Of a stretch of DNA of 64,000 nt, positions 51,631-61,546 are shown piece after piece. The notes under the pieces were generated by a model that worked only from the letters and a program-made list of their open reading frames with translations, did no database searches and was not told where the DNA came from. Each line of letters starts with the position of its first letter. Positions within the stretch are counted from its first letter, which is position 1. The translations under genes were made by a program, and so were the position numbers. This DNA comes from RGIG3009 sp045595445. Lineage in GTDB: Bacteria > Bacillota > Clostridia > Oscillospirales > Acutalibacteraceae. Location of the stretch: assembly GCA_045595445.1 (NCBI GenBank), contig JAZOAK010000007.1, positions 32,513-96,512 of the forward strand, in the 5' to 3' direction.

Positions 51631-54600
51631 TTACTGTGCGTCGCCTGTGATACCCAGTTTCGCCTCAACCTCGCTGGCGCGCAGTTCAAGCAACTTGGAA
51701 ATACCCTGTTCTTGCATGGTTACACCGTACAACACGTCGGCTTCCTCCATCGTGCCGCGACGGTGCGTGATCACGATGAACTGCGTTTTGTCACACATAC
51801 GGCGCAAATACTGCGCATAGCGGTCCACGTTGACGTCGTCAAGCGCGGCTTCCACTTCGTCCAGCACGCAAAACGGCGACGGTGTGACCTTCAAAATAGC
51901 AAACAACAACGCCGTCGCCACCAGCGACTTTTCGCCGCCGGACAGCGCATCCATATTCAGAATAACCTTTCCGGGCGGTTGCGCGTGCATCTCAATACCG
52001 GAATGTAAAATATCCTGCGGATCGGTCAGCACCAGTTCCGCTTTACCGCCGCCGAACAGATCATTAAACACCGTGCCGAAATGCACGTTGATCTGATTAA
52101 AGCGCTCAATGAACATCTCGCGCATCCGCACGGTGAGATCACCGATGAGTTTCAGAAGTTCCTCGCGAGATACCTCAACGTCGTTCACCTGCGCACTCAA
52201 AAACTCGTACCGTTCGCTGACTTCCTTGTATTCTTCCACCGCCTCGACGTTGACGCTGCCGAGTGCGCGGATCTTGTTTTTCAGTTCGGTCAAGCGACGC
52301 GTGGCTTCCGCCATATCTTCGATCGGTTTGGCGTTTGCCTCCGCCTCGCTGAGCGTCAATTCATATTCTTCATACAAACGGCTGACAATATCCTCGGTTT
52401 CCTTTTGCGCCGCCGCACATTTCTCCTCCAAGCGGGTCATATCGCGACCCACACGCTCGCGCTCGTCCGCCTTGTCGCGGCTAAGTTGACGCAAGGTGGT
52501 TTGCTGAGCCTCACCCTGCATACGCTGCTCGGACAAAGCGCCCACGCTCGCGACCGCCTCTTTTGCTTGCGCGCGCAACTCCTCGGCACGCTGTGTGAGC
52601 AACAACGCTTGCGCCTCGTACTCCTCGTTTTGGCGAGAAAACTCCGCGATCTGCTCCTCCATCGTCTGTCTGACACCGCTTTGATCCGCTTGTCGCATCT
52701 GCAACTCGACGATGGCTTCCTCGATACCCTCGATCTCCTTTCGGAAGGCGACTACGGCAAGCTTCTGATCGCCAATGCGATTTGCAAGGTCCTCGCGTTC
52801 CTCCGACAATTTCTGGCGGCCGCCGTCCAAAGACGTCAACTCTTGTTCCACCGCATCCTTCTGCGCCGAAACCTGAGCGCTTTCCTCTTCGGCGCCGCTC
52901 ATCGCGGTACGGCACGCTTCCGTGCGCTTGTTCAGATCCTCGATTTCGCGGGTACATTCCTGCACCGCCGTGGAGCAGGTCGTCTCCCACTCGGACAAGC
53001 GGTTAAGCTCGCCCTCCAAACGGATCTTATCCTCCTGCGCGGTGGACAGCTCGCCCTGTGTGCCAAGCACCTCCGCTTGCGAAGCGGCAGCATCCTGCTG
53101 CAACAGTTTCATTCTCGCCTGCGCCTGCTCGACCTTATCTTGCAATTTTTTGAGATCGCCGCTCAAACGCTCGATTTCACTGCGGCGGGACAACAGTCCC
53201 GCACCCTTCACGTGCGAACCGCCGGTCAGCGAGCCGCCCGCGTTGACGACCTGCCCATCCAGCGTCACCACGCGGAAACGGTATTTGTATTTGCGCGCGA
53301 TCGAAACGGCATAATCGAGATCCTCCACGACCGCCACGTGTCCGAGCAAATTGCGCGCAATCTGCTCGTATTCGCTATCCACGTCGATCAACGAGGAAGC
53401 AAGACCCACAAATCCCGCTTCATCCTCCAAAGACGGCTCATTTAAGAGCGTGCCTTTGATGGACTGAATCGGCAAAAACGTCGCGCGGCCGCCCTTGGTA
53501 TCTTTCAAATACGCAATACCGCGCTTCGCATCTTCTTCGCGATCACACACGATATTCTGTGCGGCGGCACCCAGCGCCGTCTCCACCGCGAGCGCGTATT
53601 TCGCCTGCGCGTGGATCAAACGGGATACCGGCCCGCGAATACCGCGCAACTCACCGCGCTCCGCCTGCTTTACAACGCTCTTAACGCTGTGCGAGAAGCC
53701 CTCTAAACTGCGCTCCATTTCTTCCAGCATCCGAATGCGGCGCTGCTTTTCTTCCACATCCAAGTGCAACCGATCGTTTTCCTGTTTAGCGGTTTCCACC
53801 TTGGCAAGACGCGCGTTATACCGCATCTCGTAACCGCGCAGAGCGTTTTGCAGTTCCTCGATCTTATCACACATCGCGCGATAATCCGCCTCGCATGCCT
53901 CGTGCTCCTTATGCGCTTCGTCGCGTTGCTCGGTGCGCTGGGTGAGCGTCACCGTTACCTGCGATACGCGCAGCGTGATCTCGGTCAACGACGATTCGTT
54001 TGTCACGGTCTTCACGCGAATATCCGACAACTGTGCCGCAAACTCAGCCGCCTTGCGGTTAAGCGCCTCGATCTGACCGGATACTTCCTCGTTACTGCGC
54101 AACAGCGCTTCCCACTGCTCGGTCAATTCCATCTGTCGGCGCTCCGCCTCGGCAATCTCGCGCTCCTTGGCAGCGATCTCCTCGCGGCGACCGGCAATGG
54201 TTTCGTCTATTTTCTTGTTGCCCTGCTCCGTCTGTTCAATCTCACCGCGGATACGGGCGATATTTTCTTCGTTATGGGAAATGTCGTTGCGCACCAAATT
54301 GGCGTTACCCTCGCAACGAACTGCTTCCTCCTCCAATTGACCGGACTCGGTACGCAACCGTTCCATTTCAGCCGACAAAGACCGACCCGCCTCGGCAAGT
54401 GCCTCCAACTGGTTTTCGGCATCCTCGATCGCATTGCCCGTCGCCTCATACTGCGTGCGGGCAAGTTCCAACTTGGCGTCCATATCGCGCAAAATTTCGC
54501 GAGAATGTGCCATCGTGTTCAACCACACGCCGATCTCCAATTCCTTTTTCTCGGACGCGTAAGTCAGGTATTTCTTTGCCTTTTCCGATTGGATCTTTAA

Positions 54601-55212
54601 GGGTCCGACGCGCTCCTCTAACTCCTTGAGGATGTCGCGGAGTCGCAACAAATTCTCCTCCGCAGACTTCAAGCGGCGCTCCGCCTCATTTTTGCGATAG
54701 CGGTACTTGGCAATGCCCGCCGCCTCTTCAAAGATCTCGCGGCGCTCCTCTGATTTGGAGGAGACGATCGCATCGATTTTCCCTTGACCGACCATGGAAT
54801 AGCCGTCACGACCGAGACCCGTATCCATAAATAATAACTGAATATCACGCAGTCGGACAGACGCGTTATTCAGCAAATATTCACTCTCACCCGAACGGTA
54901 ATACCGACGGGTAACCTTCACGTCATTGGAATCAAAATCCAACATACGCTGTGTATTGTCAATGATAAGCGATACCTCCGCAAAGCCGGTTGCCTTGCGT
55001 TTGGAGGTACCGTTAAAGATAACGTCCTCCATTTTGGAGCCGCGCAACGTCTTGCTGGACTGTTCACCCAGCACCCAACGCACCGCGTCACTGATATTGG
55101 ATTTGCCGCTTCCGTTGGGGCCAACGACCGCCGTGATACCGGTACCGAACGACAGCACCGTCTTATCCGGGAACGACTTAAACCCTTGTATTTCCAACGC
55201 TTTCAGGATCAT
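51631..55212 (-). CDS. smc: Chromosome segregation protein SMC
   Basis: 1193 residues. N-terminal Walker A VVGPNGSGKSNISDAVRWVL, long coiled-coil arms on both sides of a hinge (about 500-680, with GFVGLASSLIDVDSEYEQIA and GGSLTGGSHVKGAG), and the C-terminal signature ALSGGEKSLVATALLFAILK with Walker B FCVLDEVEAALDDVNVDRYA. It compacts and separates chromosomes with ScpA and ScpB, which are not in the window. Confidence 0.98.
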   Translation of the reverse strand: MILKALEIQGFKSFPDKTVLSFGTGITAVVGPNGSGKSNISDAVRWVLGEQSSKTLRGSKMEDVIFNGTSKRKATGFAEVSLIIDNTQRMLDFDSNDVKVTRRYYRSGESEYLLNNASVRLRDIQLLFMDTGLGRDGYSMVGQGKIDAIVSSKSEERREIFEEAAGIAKYRYRKNEAERRLKSAEENLLRLRDILKELEERVGPLKIQSEKAKKYLTYASEKKELEIGVWLNTMAHSREILRDMDAKLELARTQYEATGNAIEDAENQLEALAEAGRSLSAEMERLRTESGQLEEEAVRCEGNANLVRNDISHNEENIARIRGEIEQTEQGNKKIDETIAGRREEIAAKEREIAEAERRQMELTEQWEALLRSNEEVSGQIEALNRKAAEFAAQLSDIRVKTVTNESSLTEITLRVSQVTVTLTQRTEQRDEAHKEHEACEADYRAMCDKIEELQNALRGYEMRYNARLAKVETAKQENDRLHLDVEEKQRRIRMLEEMERSLEGFSHSVKSVVKQAERGELRGIRGPVSRLIHAQAKYALAVETALGAAAQNIVCDREEDAKRGIAYLKDTKGGRATFLPIQSIKGTLLNEPSLEDEAGFVGLASSLIDVDSEYEQIARNLLGHVAVVEDLDYAVSIARKYKYRFRVVTLDGQVVNAGGSLTGGSHVKGAGLLSRRSEIERLSGDLKKLQDKVEQAQARMKLLQQDAAASQAEVLGTQGELSTAQEDKIRLEGELNRLSEWETTCSTAVQECTREIEDLNKRTEACRTAMSGAEEESAQVSAQKDAVEQELTSLDGGRQKLSEEREDLANRIGDQKLAVVAFRKEIEGIEEAIVELQMRQADQSGVRQTMEEQIAEFSRQNEEYEAQALLLTQRAEELRAQAKEAVASVGALSEQRMQGEAQQTTLRQLSRDKADERERVGRDMTRLEEKCAAAQKETEDIVSRLYEEYELTLSEAEANAKPIEDMAEATRRLTELKNKIRALGSVNVEAVEEYKEVSERYEFLSAQVNDVEVSREELLKLIGDLTVRMREMFIERFNQINVHFGTVFNDLFGGGKAELVLTDPQDILHSGIEMHAQPPGKVILNMDALSGGEKSLVATALLFAILKVTPSPFCVLDEVEAALDDVNVDRYAQYLRRMCDKTQFIVITHRRGTMEEADVLYGVTMQEQGISKLLELRASEVEAKLGITGDAQ

Positions 55213-56222
55213 GTTGTGACCTCCTTGATCTCGCCGACTGCCAACCGACTGTCAGCCACGACCTTTACCGTGTAACCGGTCTTTGCAAATGCGATAAGAT
55301 TTTCCCGCCGATGCCCCACCATGCGGGACACACACGCGGGATTTACCGCGAGTACCACCTCTGTTTGGCGGCAGTTTTTGAGTATATTTTCCGCTTTTCC
55401 TCGAAAAATCCGACTTTCGCACAATTCGCGAAAGGCGGGATGCCAGGGCCCTGCCAAACAGTGCCGCACCATATCCTCTTCTGCGTGCAATCCCAAGCGA
55501 ATCACCGGGATTCTCTGCTCCTCTTCAAAGAAAGTAAGCAACCGCCCGCACAAGGCCACCGCTTCGTCAAGCGTTTGCGGGGCATAGGTGCCGCCCAGGT
55601 AATCCTTCGCCAACGGCGACCCCTCAATTACCAAGGTCGGATAGATCCGCACCTCTTGGGGTGCTAACGCCGCGAGCGCTCGTGCTGTGCGCAGCGCGCC
55701 CTCATCGGTATCGCCGGGCAGACCGATCATCATCTGCAAGCCGAGCGACAACCCCGCTTTGCGAATCAGCCGTGCGGCATCTTCCACTTGCTTTGCGGTA
55801 TGCCCCCGCTGACAAGCTTCGAGGACCGCATCGTCCATGCTCTGTGCACCGAGCTCCACCGTTGTAACACCGTAGTCTTTGAGAACCGCTAATATGTCCT
55901 CATCGATCGCATCGGGGCGGGTGGACACACGAATACCGGAAAAGTCGCCGCTTTTCACGTACGGTGCCGCCGCTTGCAATAAGTGCATCATCTCATCGCG
56001 CTTGATGGCGGTAAAACTCCCTCCGAAAAACGCAATCTGTGCGTTGGCACCATCGGGCAGGGTACGTTTTGCCGTTTCACACGCGTTTTGCACATCTTCT
56101 TCGGTCGGGAATCGGCTTTGCCCCGCGATATGCCGCTGGTTACAAAAACGGCACTGACAGGGACATCCCGCGTGCGGCACAAAGATCGCGACGTTCGCGT
56201 GTCGGTTTGGCTTAATCATCAT
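55209..56222 (-). CDS. Radical SAM protein (Elp3/YhcC-like)
   Basis: 337 residues. The [4Fe-4S] motif is PHAGCPCQCRFCNQRHIAG (C-x3-C-x2-C), followed by IAFFGGSFTAIKRDEMM, GVTTVELGAQSMDDAVLEAC and LGLQMMIGLPGDTDEG, the layout of the Elp3-related radical SAM group. There is no acetyltransferase domain. It is regularly found between rnc and smc in Clostridia. The substrate is unknown; tRNA modification is possible. Confidence 0.9.
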   Translation of the reverse strand: MMIKPNRHANVAIFVPHAGCPCQCRFCNQRHIAGQSRFPTEEDVQNACETAKRTLPDGANAQIAFFGGSFTAIKRDEMMHLLQAAAPYVKSGDFSGIRVSTRPDAIDEDILAVLKDYGVTTVELGAQSMDDAVLEACQRGHTAKQVEDAARLIRKAGLSLGLQMMIGLPGDTDEGALRTARALAALAPQEVRIYPTLVIEGSPLAKDYLGGTYAPQTLDEAVALCGRLLTFFEEEQRIPVIRLGLHAEEDMVRHCLAGPWHPAFRELCESRIFRGKAENILKNCRQTEVVLAVNPACVSRMVGHRRENLIAFAKTGYTVKVVADSRLAVGEIKEVTT

Positions 56223-56904
56223 ATCCCATCAGCTTGAGCGCTTCGCGCGCCGCCTGCTGTTCGGCTTCTTTTTTGCTGCGACCGTGGCCCGTACCGATCA
56301 CGTTGGAATTGAGATGTACCTCCACCACAAATCGCTTGTTGTGATCGGGACCCGACTCACCTTTGAGTTCATATTCCAGGCGTTCCTCCGGGTTTTGTTG
56401 AATGATCTCCTGCAATGCCGTCTTATAATCGCGGAACTGCGGACGGCGCTGCTGTAAAGTAAGTTCTTCTTTGATAAAGGGCAAAATAAAGTCTTCCGCC
56501 GCTTGTAAGCCTCCGTCTAAGTACAACGCCGCGATGACCGCCTCGAACGCATCCGCCAAAATCGACGGGCGCTCGGCACCTCCACCGCGTTCTTCACCTT
56601 TACCGAGCAACAAATGCTCGCCCAGCCCCAACGTGCGGGCGTACGCGCTGAGCGCTTTTTCACACACCAACGACGCGCGCAACCGTGTCAGTTCGCCTTC
56701 TTCGCCGCCTTTGTGCGAAAACAAGTATCCCGCCGTGATAAAGCCAAGCACCGAATCACCCAAAAACTCCAACCGCTCGTTGCTTTTTAAGCCGCGATTG
56801 CCCTCGTTCGCATACGACGAGTGTGTCAACGCGGTTTCCAACAACTCGGCATCCCGAAAGGTATACCCGAGTTTTTCCATCATACGCTTGGTAGTGTCTT
56901 TCAT
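56212..56904 (-). CDS. rnc: Ribonuclease III
   Basis: 230 residues. Catalytic signature NERLEFLGDSVLGFITAGYL, second Asp/Glu pair ILADAFEAVIAALYLDGGL, then a double-stranded RNA-binding domain (DYKTALQEIIQQNPEERLEY to KKEAEQQAAREALKLMG). I prefer the ATG at 56904, 9 bases after GGAG; an ATG at 56910 is only 3 bases after it. It overlaps the radical SAM gene by 11 bases. Confidence 0.96.
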   Translation of the reverse strand: MKDTTKRMMEKLGYTFRDAELLETALTHSSYANEGNRGLKSNERLEFLGDSVLGFITAGYLFSHKGGEEGELTRLRASLVCEKALSAYARTLGLGEHLLLGKGEERGGGAERPSILADAFEAVIAALYLDGGLQAAEDFILPFIKEELTLQQRRPQFRDYKTALQEIIQQNPEERLEYELKGESGPDHNKRFVVEVHLNSNVIGTGHGRSKKEAEQQAAREALKLMGYDD

Positions 56905-56910
56905 CACCAT

Positions 56911-57138
56911 TCACTCCATGTGATCTTCAATGTAACCCACAATATCCTCAACCGTTTCCCACGCAGCGATTTCCTCGGCGGAAATTTCCACGCCGTACAG
57001 ATCACCGAACCAAACCGCGATCTCGTCGCGATCTTCCGCGTAAAGATTGAGGTCGTCAAGCGTTGCCGACAAGGTGATCTCCTCGCCGTCACAACCGAAA
57101 CGATCAATCAGCAGTCCGCGCAGCTTTTGCAGAATCAT
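56911..57138 (-). CDS. Acyl carrier protein-like protein lacking the phosphopantetheine serine
   Basis: 75 residues with the full ACP helix pattern: ITLSATLDDL, then EIAVWFGDLYGVEISAEEIA and ETVEDIVGYIEDHME. At the DSL motif, where Ser carries 4'-phosphopantetheine, the sequence is LNLYAEDRDE: Ala34 replaces Ser and Tyr33 replaces Asp (codon GCG at 57037-57039). It cannot be modified in the usual way. It sits in the standard plsX-acpP-rnc position and starts inside the plsX end (35-base overlap, GGGAG site). Confidence 0.85.
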   Translation of the reverse strand: MILQKLRGLLIDRFGCDGEEITLSATLDDLNLYAEDRDEIAVWFGDLYGVEISAEEIAAWETVEDIVGYIEDHME

Positions 57139-58135
57139 CTGCTGTATCTCCCTTCACAAAGTCGGTGATCTTCTCGATCACACCCGCTTCGGAAAATTCC
57201 GCCGCCACGCGGATCGCGTTCTTGATCGCGCGCGCCTTGGCGTTGCCGTGTGCCTTGATTACCGGCTTCGCAATACCGAGCAACGGCGCTCCGCCGCTTT
57301 CTTCGGTAGATAATTTCTTTTTAAGACCGCTCAGATGCGGCTTGATAACCAATGCCGCCAGTTTGGTAAACAGATTGGTATAGAAAATCTGCTTAATATA
57401 CCCGAGCAGCATACCGACCGTACCCTCCAAGGTTTTGAGCAGTACGTTACCGGAAAATCCGTCCGCCACGATCACGTCAGCAGCACCCGCAGGCACGTCC
57501 CGCGCCTCAACGTTGCCGACAAACGGCATATCGCTTGCTTTGAGCAACGCGTACGTTTCATGTTGCAGATCGCTGCCCTTATGCTCCTCGGTACCGACGT
57601 TGAGCAGGCCCACCGTAGCGGGCTCACCCTTTTTGACCACCAGGCTCATATACAAACTACCCATGCGGGCAAACTGATACAGCATTTCGGGACGGCAATC
57701 CAAATTCGCCCCCGAATCAAGCAACATAAACGGCCCCTTGTCCGACGGAATGATTGCCGCGAGCGCGGGGCGAGAGATCCCCTTGATGCGCTTGACAAGG
57801 AAGGTTGCTCCCATCAACAGCGCACCTGTACTGCCGGCAGACACAAACGCATCGCCTTGCCCCTCGGCAAGCAAGCGCAACCCCACCGCCATGGAGCACT
57901 CCTTATGCTCGCGCAAAATCGTTTTCGGAACGTCGTTCATGGAAATAACGTCGGTGGTGTGCACAATCTCAATGCCGTCAAGCGACAACCGTTGCTCCTC
58001 GGCAATACGACGGATCTCCTTCTCGTTACCGGTCAACACAATCGTAAAACCGTATTCGGCACGCGCATCCACCGCACCCTTGATAACCTCCAACGGCGCA
58101 TTATCGCCGCCGTAAGCGTCAACAATCACTCTCAT
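57104..58135 (-). CDS. plsX: Phosphate acyltransferase PlsX
   Basis: 343 residues: MRVIVDAYGGDNAPLEVIKG, DAFVSAGSTGALLMGATFLV, FMLLDSGANLDCRPEMLYQF and DVIVADGFSGNVLLKTLEGT. It makes acyl-phosphate from acyl-ACP for phospholipid synthesis. The C-terminus has a small polar extension that overlaps the ACP-like gene. GAGGAG precedes the ATG, right at the trmFO stop. Confidence 0.96.
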   Translation of the reverse strand: MRVIVDAYGGDNAPLEVIKGAVDARAEYGFTIVLTGNEKEIRRIAEEQRLSLDGIEIVHTTDVISMNDVPKTILREHKECSMAVGLRLLAEGQGDAFVSAGSTGALLMGATFLVKRIKGISRPALAAIIPSDKGPFMLLDSGANLDCRPEMLYQFARMGSLYMSLVVKKGEPATVGLLNVGTEEHKGSDLQHETYALLKASDMPFVGNVEARDVPAGAADVIVADGFSGNVLLKTLEGTVGMLLGYIKQIFYTNLFTKLAALVIKPHLSGLKKKLSTEESGGAPLLGIAKPVIKAHGNAKARAIKNAIRVAAEFSEAGVIEKITDFVKGDTADDSAKAARTAD

Positions 58136-58136
58136 T

Positions 58137-59441
58137 TTATAAACACTCCTCTAACTTCGCAAGCGCACGTGCGGCAAGTGCCGCATACCGCTCGCGTTTA
58201 TCGCGAATGTGCGTTTCAAGCGGCGGTAAGACACCAAAATTCGCACCCATCGGCTGAAAATCCGTCACCGTCGTGTCGCTGATATGGTACGAAAGCGCAC
58301 CCGCCATCGTTTCTCGCGGGAGCACAAACGGCGACTCCGAGCGCAAGGCGCGCACAGCGTTTATTCCCGCCAACATACCGGAGCAAGCGGATTCCATATA
58401 CCCCTCCACACCGGTCATCTGACCGGCGAAGAACAACCGCGGCTCTTCTTTTAACTGAAATGCCGCATTGAGTAAGCGAGGCGAATCCAAAAAGGTGTTG
58501 CGGTGCATCACCCCGTAACGCACAAACTCCGCGTTTTTCAGCGCAGGAATCAGCGAAAACACCCGCTTTTGCTCGGAAAATTTCAAATTCGTCTGGAAGC
58601 CGACCAGATTATACAGCGTCCCCTCGGCGTTTTCTGCACGCAACTGCAACACCGCCCACGGACGGTGACCCGTGCGGGGATCGCGAAGTCCCACCGGTTT
58701 CATCGGACCGAAGCGGATCGCATCGGTGCCACGGGAAGCCAGCACCTCGATCGGCATACAACCCTCATACACCTTCGGTTTGTCAAATTCATGCAACAAC
58801 GCTCGCTCGGCGGAGATCAGCGCCGCATGAAACGTTTCGTATTCCTCTTTGTTCATGGGGCAGTTGATATAATCGCCGTTGCCGCTTTCTTCACGGTCAT
58901 AGCGTGAAGCTCGAAATGCCGCATTCATATCCACACTGTCCGCCGTCACGATCGGCGCCGCCGCATCGTAAAAGCTTAAAGCTTCGCCAAAACGCGCAGC
59001 GATCGATGTCGCAAGCGGCTCCGCCGTCAGCGGGCCCGTAGCAACCACGGTAATTCCCTCGGCAGGCAGTTCGGTGACCTCTTTATGCTCGATGGTAATA
59101 TTCGGGTGTGCGGTAATACGAGCGGTTACCCCCTCGGAAAACCGATCCCGATCCACCGCCAGCGCGCCGCCGGCAGGAACGGCGCACTCACGCGCCACCG
59201 CCACACAGACCGAGCCCATGCGCGCCATTTCTTCTTTCAGGAGTCCCGCCGCACTTTCCAAGCGGGCGGCTTTAAGCGAATTGGAGCACACAAGCTCCGC
59301 CAATGCAGGGCTGTGATGCGCCGGAGTATACCGCTCGGGCTTCATTTCGATCAGCGTGACCCGAACGCCGGCATTGGCAGCCGCCCATGCCGCTTCACAA
59401 CCGGCGAGCCCGCCACCGATCACCGTGATATGCTCATTCAT
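58137..59441 (-). CDS. trmFO: FAD-dependent tRNA m5U54 methyltransferase TrmFO
   Basis: 434 residues starting MNEHITVIGGGLAGCEAAWA (FAD-binding GxGxxG). Further family stretches are ALAELVCSNSLKAARLESAA, CPMNKEEYETFHAALISAE and GQMTGVEGYMESACSGMLAG. It uses methylenetetrahydrofolate to make ribothymidine in tRNA. The start at 59441 overlaps the topA stop by 8 bases, as in the conserved topA-trmFO pair. Confidence 0.96.
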   Translation of the reverse strand: MNEHITVIGGGLAGCEAAWAAANAGVRVTLIEMKPERYTPAHHSPALAELVCSNSLKAARLESAAGLLKEEMARMGSVCVAVARECAVPAGGALAVDRDRFSEGVTARITAHPNITIEHKEVTELPAEGITVVATGPLTAEPLATSIAARFGEALSFYDAAAPIVTADSVDMNAAFRASRYDREESGNGDYINCPMNKEEYETFHAALISAERALLHEFDKPKVYEGCMPIEVLASRGTDAIRFGPMKPVGLRDPRTGHRPWAVLQLRAENAEGTLYNLVGFQTNLKFSEQKRVFSLIPALKNAEFVRYGVMHRNTFLDSPRLLNAAFQLKEEPRLFFAGQMTGVEGYMESACSGMLAGINAVRALRSESPFVLPRETMAGALSYHISDTTVTDFQPMGANFGVLPPLETHIRDKRERYAALAARALAKLEECL

Positions 59442-61530
59442 CGGTCTTTTTACCCCGACCGACCTTTTCGTACCCACAACCCTCGGTCAGACACACCACG
59501 CCGCCTCCGCGTCCTTTGCGACGGAACAACGTCTTGCCGCACTGCGGACACACGTGTGCCGTGGGCTCGTTCCACGTCACAAAATCACACGTCGGATAGT
59601 GCTCACAGCCGAAGAATTTGCGTCCGCGCTTGGATTTCTTGGCAACGATAGCACCGCCGCATTTCGGGCAGATACCTGCCGTTTTATCCAACAGCGGTTT
59701 CGTGTTTTTGCATTCCGGATAGCCGGGGCAGGCGAGGAACTTGCCGAACCGTCCGGTCTTGATGACCATCCGCCGACCGCACTTATCACACACCTCGTCG
59801 CTTTCCTCCTCCGGCACCTTGATACGTTCACCGGACAGCGCTTCCTCCGCCTTTTTCAGCGTTTCGGAAAAACCCTTGTAAAACGCATCCAACGTCTGTA
59901 TCCAGTCAGCGTCACCGGCTTCCACCGTGTCGAGCTGATGCTCCATGTGCGCAGTAAATTCTGTATCCACAATCTCAGGGAATTGGTCCTTCATCAGATT
60001 GGTGGTCACCTCACCGAGCGCCGTCGGCTTTAAGGCTTTCCCCTCACGCTCAATGTATTCTCTTGTCAAAATCGTGCTGATGGTCGGCGCGTAAGTGGAA
60101 GGACGACCAATACCGTTTTCTTCCAACGCCTTGATAAGTGTCGCCTCGTTATAGCGTGCGGGCGGCTGCGTAAAATGCTGGCTGCTCACAAGGTCGCGCA
60201 ACACCAACTCATCGCCTTCGGAAAGCGGAGGCAGTGCACTGTTTTCCTCGTCTTCCTCGTCCTTACCCTCTACGTACAACACGGTGTAACCGTCAAACCG
60301 CACGGTGTGACCCGATGCTTTGAAGCGATAATCACCTGCCGCGATTTCCACCTGGCAGGTATCCTGAATGCCGTTTGCCATCAAACTGGCAATAAACCGC
60401 GACCAAATCAAGCTATACAACTTGTACTGGTCCCCGCTCAAAAACGGCTTGACCTGCTCAGGGGTCAGCGACGGCGAGGACGGACGGATGGCTTCGTGCG
60501 CATCCTGTGCGCTTTTTCGCGTTTTATAATACCGCGGTTTTTCAGGCAAATACTGTGCGCCGTACCGTGCCGCGATATACGCGTTTCCTTCCTTGCGGGC
60601 ATCCTCCGAAATGCGCAGCGAATCCGTACGCATATATGTGATAAGACCCATCGAGCCGCGCTCGCCGAGTTCAATACCTTCGTACAACTCCTGCGCCGCT
60701 TTCATCGTGCGTTTGGAAGAAAAGCCCAGTTTGCGACTGGCTTCCTGCTGCATGGTAGACGTCGTAAACGGCGGTGCGGGCGACACCTTGCGTTCGCCGC
60801 GTTTGACCGCTGCCACCGTAAAGGTTTCGGGGCGGATCGCTCCCAGCACCGCCGCGGCCTGCTCACCGTTTTTCAGAGCAATCTTACTCTTACCGCACTT
60901 ATATAAATGCGCCGTGAAAGGTTTGCCTTTCGCTGTCGTGGACAGCTGCGCATCAATGTTCCAATATTCCTCGCTGACGAACGCGCGGATCTCCTCTTCG
61001 CGGTCAACGATAATGCGTACCGCCGCCGATTGCACACGACCGGCAGATAACCCCTTGCGGATCTTTTTCCACAAAAACGGGCTGATGCGATAACCGACCA
61101 ACCGATCCAACGCACGACGCGCCTGTTGTGCGTTCACCAGATCCATATCCACTGCGCGCGGTGCCGCCATACCTTGCGACACACCGTTTTTGGTAATTTC
61201 GGTAAAGGTCACGCGATTCTTTTTGGCAAGATCCACGTTCAGCATTTGCGCCAAATGCCACGAGATCGCCTCTCCCTCACGGTCCGGGTCAGTCGCTAAA
61301 ATGACACCGTCGCTGGCAGCGGCTTTGGCTTTCAGTTCGCGAATCAGCGCCGATTTACCGGCAATATCCACGTACCGCAACTTAAAGTTGTTATTCACGT
61401 CTACACCGAGTAGACTTTTGGGCAGGTCACGGATATGACCCATCGAGGCCATGACCTCATAGCCTGCTCCCAAATATTTTTGAATCGTTTTGGCTTTTGC
61501 GGGTGACTCCACAATAACCAATGTTGACAT
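59434..61530 (-). CDS. topA: DNA topoisomerase I
   Basis: 698 residues. Toprim domain (TLVIVESPAKAKTIQKYLG, ILATDPDREGEAISWHLAQM), active-site Tyr in GLITYMRTDSLRISEDARK, and three C-terminal zinc ribbons (CDKCGRRM...CPGYPEC, CPKCGGAI...CEHYPTC, CPQCGKTL...CLTEGC). It relaxes negative supercoils. The ATG at 61530 has AAAGGTGA; an ATG at 61584 would lie in dprA. Confidence 0.97.
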   Translation of the reverse strand: MSTLVIVESPAKAKTIQKYLGAGYEVMASMGHIRDLPKSLLGVDVNNNFKLRYVDIAGKSALIRELKAKAAASDGVILATDPDREGEAISWHLAQMLNVDLAKKNRVTFTEITKNGVSQGMAAPRAVDMDLVNAQQARRALDRLVGYRISPFLWKKIRKGLSAGRVQSAAVRIIVDREEEIRAFVSEEYWNIDAQLSTTAKGKPFTAHLYKCGKSKIALKNGEQAAAVLGAIRPETFTVAAVKRGERKVSPAPPFTTSTMQQEASRKLGFSSKRTMKAAQELYEGIELGERGSMGLITYMRTDSLRISEDARKEGNAYIAARYGAQYLPEKPRYYKTRKSAQDAHEAIRPSSPSLTPEQVKPFLSGDQYKLYSLIWSRFIASLMANGIQDTCQVEIAAGDYRFKASGHTVRFDGYTVLYVEGKDEEDEENSALPPLSEGDELVLRDLVSSQHFTQPPARYNEATLIKALEENGIGRPSTYAPTISTILTREYIEREGKALKPTALGEVTTNLMKDQFPEIVDTEFTAHMEHQLDTVEAGDADWIQTLDAFYKGFSETLKKAEEALSGERIKVPEEESDEVCDKCGRRMVIKTGRFGKFLACPGYPECKNTKPLLDKTAGICPKCGGAIVAKKSKRGRKFFGCEHYPTCDFVTWNEPTAHVCPQCGKTLFRRKGRGGGVVCLTEGCGYEKVGRGKKTDE

Positions 61531-61546
61531 TTCATTCACCTTTCCT

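Noticed and set aside
52081..53445. 454-codon plus-strand frame antisense to smc
   Set aside because: A Leu/Arg-rich shadow of the smc coiled coil; no independent start signal or motif.
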